A DNA stretch of 64,000 nt, taken from NCBI RefSeq assembly GCF_033297395.1, contig NW_027041826.1, positions 248,001 to 312,000 of the forward strand, in the 5' to 3' direction. Both the position numbers and the translations under genes were made by a program. Shown here piece by piece: positions 58,850-64,000 of this stretch. This stretch comes from Canariomyces notabilis (taxonomy: Eukaryota; Ascomycota; Sordariomycetes; Sordariales; Chaetomiaceae). How positions within the stretch are numbered: position 1 is the stretch's first letter; each line of letters begins with the position of its first letter. The notes below the pieces were generated by a model. The model ran no database searches and had not been told where the DNA came from. It saw only the letters and a list, made by a program, of their open reading frames with translations.

Positions 58850-61045
58850 CTAATTCTCCGGTTCAGTATCCGTATTTGTCGCGCTGGTATCATCATCCTC
58901 ATCGTCCGTGCCACTCTCCTCGTCTGACTCCTCCTCCTCCTCCTCTTTCTGAGGTTTCCTCTTTTTCGGCTGCGGCGGCGCACCACCCTTGGCCGCGTTC
59001 ATAATGCCCGCAAGAGAATCTGCCACGCACATGTTAGCAAAAGGGATATTACGGGATACAGAGAGAGATATTGACTCACCCTCCTCCGGCTCACTAATCT
59101 CATCCTCGACCGCCATCTTGGCCGCCTTCTCGGCCTCCTCGACAATCAGCGTCACCTCCATCTTGGTGTCAAAGCCCACGTAGCTGTCGCACACGACGTG
59201 CATCACAAACGTGTAATGCCCGGCATGGGGCGGGGCTTGGAACTGCGCCTTGAGGGTCTGCATGGCAAACGTCGGCGTCCTGCCGTCCTGTTCAAAGATG
59301 GGCTTGTCAAACTGGGCAAAAGTAAAAGGCGGGACCGCGACGCGCCCTTGCTTCGAGTCGGTCAAAAAAACGTTCCACCTGGGGCTGTGGTCGCGCGCGA
59401 AATAGGGGGCGGCCGCGAGCGGCGCCAGGATGGGCTCATCGCTGCCTGCTGATTCCTCCATGATGGGCTTGCCCGTCTTCTCGTCCTTGCCGATCTGCTT
59501 CTTAGTCTTGCGGCCAAGGATGGCGTCCAGGTCGTCCTCGGCGGGATCTATGTCCTCGAGGTCGGCAGGGTTGACCTCGGGCACGTTTTCGCTCCCGGGG
59601 GGCACGAAGCGGCCCTTGACAACGAGTGTCACCAGCGAGGAGGGGATGATGAACCGCTCGCCCGTCACCTTGAAGAAGGCCTTGGCGACGCGCAGGAAGG
59701 GGAGCTGCTTGGCGACGCCGACCGCCTCGCGGTATTGCTCGTCGGTGAGCAGACCCTTGCCGACTACCAGGCTGCGGCGCTTTGCGTCTGGCCTGTCCAT
59801 GAAGGCCTGGATGCTGGTGTGGATCCGTGAGTCGCCCTCAACAGCTTTGACGACGGCCGGGGTGAAGTAGGGCAGCTGAAGGAGGGGTGACGATTTTGGA
59901 GGCATAGCTTGTATCAGATTCTGGCTGGCGTAGTACGAGGCCAGAAGGGGGCCCGTGTTCATGTACGCGAGCGAGATGGCCGTAAACGACTTGTTCAGAG
60001 CATGGGCAATTGGGGCAACCGCAAACTTGGCCTTCTCTAGCGTGGGATCGTCGAGCTCTATGCGGCCAAGGTAAGCCCAGAGCAGCGCCAGCGCCTTCCT
60101 TTGCGGCCCACTGTCGAGGTTCTCCAACCTCTCCTTGTCCTTGACGGACAGGCCCCCAGCCAGTGGCGACAATGCGCCCTCTGCGAAGATCCTCGATTCG
60201 ACCTTGGACAGGCCAGAGTCGCTCTTGTCTCCCTTGAAGAGCTCCTCGAACTCCTTGCCGGTGCTGAGGGCGGCCACGACGCCTCCCTCGTCAATGTTGT
60301 CCTTGTACTCGCGGAATAGCCTGTTTGCGCTCTCCATGAGAACGCCCTCCTTTGAGCGCCTGAGCGTGCCGTACCACCACGACCCAACGAGGTAGGGCAA
60401 CAGGACGCCAAAGAGCGCCGAGTAGAGCAGCACAACATACTTCCCATTGCCGTCCGACACGATAACCTTAGGCAGCGCGATGTTGATGCTGTAACCCTGC
60501 TTCCCATCCGGGTTGCCGTACATGATATAGTTGTTCCGGACGTCCTCGTCTGTCAGCGCCTGGTACGCCTTCGAGATCTCGACATAGCGCGCATTCAGAT
60601 CGTCCATGGTCTCGTTCTTGGATGGATCTGGCTTGGCCTTGTCTGGGTGAAACTTGAGCGACAACTTCTTGTACGTGCTCTTGATCTGCTTCTCGGTCGC
60701 TGACTCGGGAATGTTCAGGATGTCGTAAGGGTTCCAAAGCTTCTGTGTGGGCGCCTCGGTAGTCTGAATAAGGTAGAGCATGTAGCCTATTACGGCCCAA
60801 CCAGTGATGACAGCGAGGATGAGCCAGAGCTTGCGGTCCTTGCGCTTGTCCCGCTTGCGCAGCGCGTCAACCGTGTCTGTGTGGGCATGCTTGAAGCTGG
60901 TCTGAATGCGCTGGAGCGAGGCGGCAGGGTCCCGCGACCGCTTTACTAAGAGGAAGGTGAGAGGGACAGTGATGATGAGCGTTAGCGTGAAGACGAAGAA
61001 GGGCCAGAGGTAGCCCTCTTCGTCGTAGGCATATTCAGCACCCAT
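58850..61045 (-). CDS. SEC63: Sec63, ER translocon J-domain subunit
   Basis: Two exons, 61045-59080 and 59019-58850, encode 711 aa. Sec63 recruits BiP/Kar2 to the Sec61/62 channel for post-translational import into the ER. Membrane segments are seen at about 13-34, 73-93 and 205-225. The lumenal J domain starts at WNPYDILNIPES, with HPD at 133-135, between the second and third segments. Then come the Sec63/Brl helical domain (about 240-470), the FN3-like part (VSLIVEEAE-type strand end near 640) and an acidic C-terminal tail of Glu/Asp/Ser repeats that binds Sec62 in yeast. The 60 bp intron is a multiple of three without stops; splicing gives EPEEDSLAGIMNA, while retention would insert 20 residues. 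Confidence 0.95.
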   Translation of the reverse strand: MGAEYAYDEEGYLWPFFVFTLTLIITVPLTFLLVKRSRDPAASLQRIQTSFKHAHTDTVDALRKRDKRKDRKLWLILAVITGWAVIGYMLYLIQTTEAPTQKLWNPYDILNIPESATEKQIKSTYKKLSLKFHPDKAKPDPSKNETMDDLNARYVEISKAYQALTDEDVRNNYIMYGNPDGKQGYSINIALPKVIVSDGNGKYVVLLYSALFGVLLPYLVGSWWYGTLRRSKEGVLMESANRLFREYKDNIDEGGVVAALSTGKEFEELFKGDKSDSGLSKVESRIFAEGALSPLAGGLSVKDKERLENLDSGPQRKALALLWAYLGRIELDDPTLEKAKFAVAPIAHALNKSFTAISLAYMNTGPLLASYYASQNLIQAMPPKSSPLLQLPYFTPAVVKAVEGDSRIHTSIQAFMDRPDAKRRSLVVGKGLLTDEQYREAVGVAKQLPFLRVAKAFFKVTGERFIIPSSLVTLVVKGRFVPPGSENVPEVNPADLEDIDPAEDDLDAILGRKTKKQIGKDEKTGKPIMEESAGSDEPILAPLAAAPYFARDHSPRWNVFLTDSKQGRVAVPPFTFAQFDKPIFEQDGRTPTFAMQTLKAQFQAPPHAGHYTFVMHVVCDSYVGFDTKMEVTLIVEEAEKAAKMAVEDEISEPEEGESISLSVSRNIPFANMCVADSLAGIMNAAKGGAPPQPKKRKPQKEEEEEESDEESGTDDEDDDTSATNTDTEPEN

Positions 61046-62025
61046 GGCGAAAAGTCGACTGGATATCCAGGATCAGAACCCGGATCGGGCCCTGGTGTTT
61101 GCTCCTCGACCAACAGATAACGTCAAAGGCGTCCAGTCGAAGAGCACAGGGAGCAAAAAGTATTAGGAGGAACAGATGTACTCGTGCCCGAACATCAGAA
61201 CGGGAAAGAATCGGTCAATTTGGCGAACCCGATAGCTGGGTGTGAAAGGTGAAGAGTGCGGTTTGCACCGTGGTTCGTATTTGCAGACAATGCAATGTGG
61301 CGGCTTCACGACTGGCTTCAATCCGATTTTTGGCGGGTGCGACAAGTGAATCGTGGCCTCCAAAACTTTGGCAGGGATGGTTGCGGTTGGCCCCGGGCCG
61401 CTAAGCGCACGGTACCCCGGTAGTGACATGAGAGCACGGACCCTTCAAGGTATTTTTAGCCCCACCGTCACAACCAGAACCAATGACTGCCATGTAAGAA
61501 TAATGTATCATGTACGAAGTAATCTATACAATACCTACATCAATGTGAGGTAAACCGATCAATGCCATCATTGCGGACGCAGTTAAACATCTCTAAGCGA
61601 CTTAATGCAAACGCCATGAATCAATTCCTCCGAGTCGCCTTGACTTGAAGGAGGTCCTGACAGGCCACAATCCAATTAACTTGCCTTGACCTCCAGACCA
61701 CCACACTCATACACAATGTAATCAAACGCAACGCAACACAACATTATCTCTGAAGAAAATCAAAACGCCTTCGTCATCATTGGTGGGAACGTGGCCACGA
61801 ACTACCTGTCTATCTGCGCGGAATGCGGACGATGTGCTGTGATGTTGATGCTTTGGGCTGAAAGGATCTGAGTCCTCCCAACAATGAATTACCCATGATC
61901 CAACAAACGCCTCCCCTCCTCCAACACGGGTAGAATGTTGTGGCACTGGCCATTGCTCTATACCGAAAACAATAAGAAAAACCATTCTTTTTGGGGGGGA
62001 TGGCACGACCTGAGCAGCGCCCCCC

Positions 62026-62352
62026 TCACAGTGCCCCGACCGACTTCTTCACCCCCAGCATGCAAACGTACAAGACTCCAGCGCCCACAGTCAGTGCACC
62101 CAAGAGGTACGGTGGGAGAAGCACGACGGCGGCCACCAGCACGAGCCCGAATCGATGCAGCCGTTCCAGCCGCCTGTCCCTTTCCTCCTCTGCCTCGGCT
62201 CGCCAAGCTGCCTTGATGCCAATCCCATCCCTTTGGGACCATTCCTCCCCATCCTGGCGGCATCGGCTGTCGCGGTCGTGGTCGCGGTCGTGGTCGCGGT
62301 CTTGCTCAGTGGTCCGGTCATCGTCATCGGTCGCTTCTCCGTCTTCGGATTG
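62026..62352 (-). other. In-phase open frame after the DNAJC7-like stop codon
   Basis: Directly after TGA (62355-62353) the same frame stays open for 108 codons to a TGA at 62028-62026. It reads as a charged stretch with DRDHDRDHDRD repeats, an amphipathic Arg/Glu helix (AEAEEERDRRLERLHR) and a hydrophobic FGLVLVAAVVLLPPYLLGAL span, then a short basic tail. There is no early ATG. It may be a readthrough or alternatively spliced C-terminus, an unannotated exon, or chance in GC-rich DNA. Confidence 0.35.
62266..62302. repeat. 12 bp tandem repeat (GGTCGCGGTCGT-type)
   Basis: About three imperfect copies; in the minus-strand extension frame they encode Asp-Arg-Asp-His repeats. Confidence 0.8.
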
Positions 62353-64000
62353 TCACGAGAAGTTGAAGCTCTGCGGGAAACCACCCCTTCCACGGGGGCG
62401 GTCGTTGAAGGTGAAGCTGGCGCCTCCAGGGAACCCGCCTCCCGGAAAGCCGCCTCCGCCAAACGCTCCTCCTTGGCCCATCATCGAGAACAGGATCTCC
62501 GGGTCGATACCGCCGCCCATGCCGCCGCCACCAAACATGTCTGCCGGATCAGCTAGATCGGCCCCACTGTCATAACGCTCACGCTTCCTAATCATGCTGT
62601 TAGTGTACACAAAACTATTGGTGAGAATAAGCATTGCAACGTACTGAGGGTCAATCAGCGTCTCGTATGCCTCACTGATGTCTTTGAACCGAGCCTCGGC
62701 CTCAGAATCCCCTGGGTTCTTGTCGGGATGGTGTTGAATGGCCAGCTTCCTGTAAGCCTTCTTAATCTCGTGGTCCGTCGCAGTCTTCTCGAGGCCCAGA
62801 ATCTTGTAATAGTCCTTCCTCTGCGACTTCTTGAGCTCCAACTCAGCCTTCCGAACCTCCCTGGCAATGGTGCGATCCTCGGGGTCCAGCTCCTGGATGG
62901 CCTTCCACTCCCGCACCGCCGCCTCCCATTTCTCAGCCAGACCCAGCGCGTTGGCCTTGGTCTTGCGGGCCTTGATATACTGGGGATCAAGGCTGATTGC
63001 CTTCTCGCAGTCGGTAATGGCAGCATCATACTGCTTAAGCTTGATACGGCACAACGCTCGGTTCTGCAGAATTTTGGAGTTTGTACCCTTGTTGGAAGGG
63101 TCAACCTCCAAGGCGGCCGTATAAAGATCCAGAGCTGCTTGCCATCGCCCAGCCTTGTACTGAGCATTCCCCTCCTCCTTCATCTTGTCCAGCTTCTGGA
63201 CCATCCGGAGCCACTTGACGGCGTCCTTGAAATCAGGATCGCAGCTAAGCGCCTTGCGGAAATGCTGCACTGCCTTGTCATTCTCGCCCTGTGAGTAGAG
63301 CGCCCTACCCCGCAGTACCAGGGCCTCCGGGTCCTGACTGTTCATCCGCAAGAGGGACATGGCAATGTTCTGAGCCTCTCCAAGGGAATTAGCGTCGCCC
63401 ATCTTGAGAAGTGCTTCTCCTCGCATCAGCTGCCATTTTCTCGGCTTCAGCGCGTGGGCTCCAAGCAGCTTCTCCGCCATGTCGAGAGGATGCAACACCA
63501 TGGAGGCCGCCGTGCCGTCCCTCAAAGCCGACTGTGCCGCTTGGACATGACGAAGCATCTCCCTCGCCGGAGCAGTGTCCTTCGCCGACGGCGGCGGCTG
63601 GATGCGGGCAAAGGTGTCAATGGCATCCTCAGGCTGCCCGAGGTTGGTGTAGATGCGAGCCAGACGCAGAAGTATCTTGGAGTTGGAAGGATCCAGATCC
63701 AGCGACCGCTTGCAATCCTCAAGGGCATCGTTATAACGGCCGGCTGACATGTACGCTGCAGCCCTGTTGCCTAAATAGGTAGCGGAGTTGGGCTGGAGGT
63801 TGACAGCTGTTCGGTTGCATTAGTTAGGGTTCGTAGGAGCCCGCAAAACGCGCAGGCAATAGTATAAACTCACCCTTGGTGTAGAACTCGAGTGCACGAG
63901 TGTAGTCACCAGCCTTGAAGAATTTGTTACCCTCATTCTTGAACGCCTCGGCCTGTTCAGCGTCTTGTTGCACGGGGCTGGACGGCTGCGATCGGTGTGG
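62353..64000 (-). CDS. TPR and J-domain co-chaperone (DNAJC7/TPR2-like), 5' end outside window
   Basis: Exons 64000-63874 (partial), 63806-62645 and 62587-62353 give 507 visible residues; the N-terminus lies beyond the right edge. TPR units fill the first ~380 residues, from EAFKNEGNKFFKAGDYTRAL through EEGNAQYKAGRWQAALDLY to the helix before KDYYKILGLEKTA. There the J domain begins, with HHPDKNPGD carrying the HPD motif. The tail is Gly/Phe-rich (FGGGGFPGGGFPGG) and ends in FPQSFNFS. The DNAJC7 class bridges Hsp70 and Hsp90. The last intron (57 bp) is a multiple of three without stops; splicing restores DPQKRERYDSG. It lies beside SEC63, another J protein, on the same strand. Confidence 0.92.

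Larger units (their letters stand above)
61046..62352. other. Intergenic between SEC63 and the DNAJC7-like gene
   Basis: 1.3 kb. Bases 62026-62352 hold a 108-codon open frame in phase with the DNAJC7-like gene beyond its stop; the rest shows nothing coding. Confidence 0.55.

Noticed and set aside
61991..62575. Plus-strand 194-codon ORF opposite the DNAJC7-like 3' end
   Set aside because: Ser/Arg low-complexity composition, overlaps well-supported coding sequence, and looks like a GC-rich antisense shadow.

Overview
The window is nuclear DNA of a filamentous ascomycete, most likely a Sordariomycete close to Chaetomiaceae/Sordariales. Support comes from many short introns (49-172 bp, GT...AG), ~55-60% GC coding DNA, a single trifunctional TRP1 protein (glutamine amidotransferase, IGPS, PRAI) as in filamentous ascomycetes, and a Nup188 that resembles my memory of the Chaetomium thermophilum protein. 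No bacterial, viral or CRISPR feature is visible. All exon joins below were worked out by hand from splice consensus, reading-frame continuity and recognised protein families.

Layout, left to right: C-terminus of an ICL/PEP-mutase family protein (+), GPI10 mannosyltransferase (-), ornithine aminotransferase (+), a 5.1 kb stretch with no gene ending in a very long leader, ATG1 autophagy kinase (+), ACS-family MFS transporter (-), Sac7-type RhoGAP (-), TIM9 (+), NUP188 (-), trp-1 (+), a BRCT-WGR protein without a PARP catalytic domain (+), USE1-like SNARE protein (-), NDUFAF7/MidA methyltransferase (+), PTM1-like seven-TM protein (-), a broken SRPK-type kinase (-), a 330 bp assembly gap, U-box cyclophilin PPIL2 (+), a Zn2Cys6 regulator (-), a 4.4 kb gene-poor stretch with a 548 bp Mutator-like MITE, KTI12 (+), SEC63 (-), and a DNAJC7-like TPR/J protein running off the right edge (-).

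The genes are mostly conserved housekeeping functions: secretory pathway (GPI10, USE1, PTM1-like, SEC63), mitochondria (TIM9, NDUFAF7, OAT pathway), nuclear pore, tryptophan synthesis, autophagy, spliceosomal or ubiquitin-linked cyclophilin, and tRNA modification. They do not form a cluster or operon.

The most notable signals are: (1) a kinase gene carrying two frameshifts and a nonsense codon; (2) a MITE with tandemly repeated inverted ends and a perfect 9 bp target duplication; (3) a 1,046 bp ATG-free stretch before ATG1, followed by one 13-codon uORF; (4) a 108-codon, protein-like open frame directly in phase after the stop codon of the DNAJC7-like gene; (5) a PARP-like BRCT-WGR protein lacking the catalytic domain. 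I found no convincing wholly new multi-gene system.
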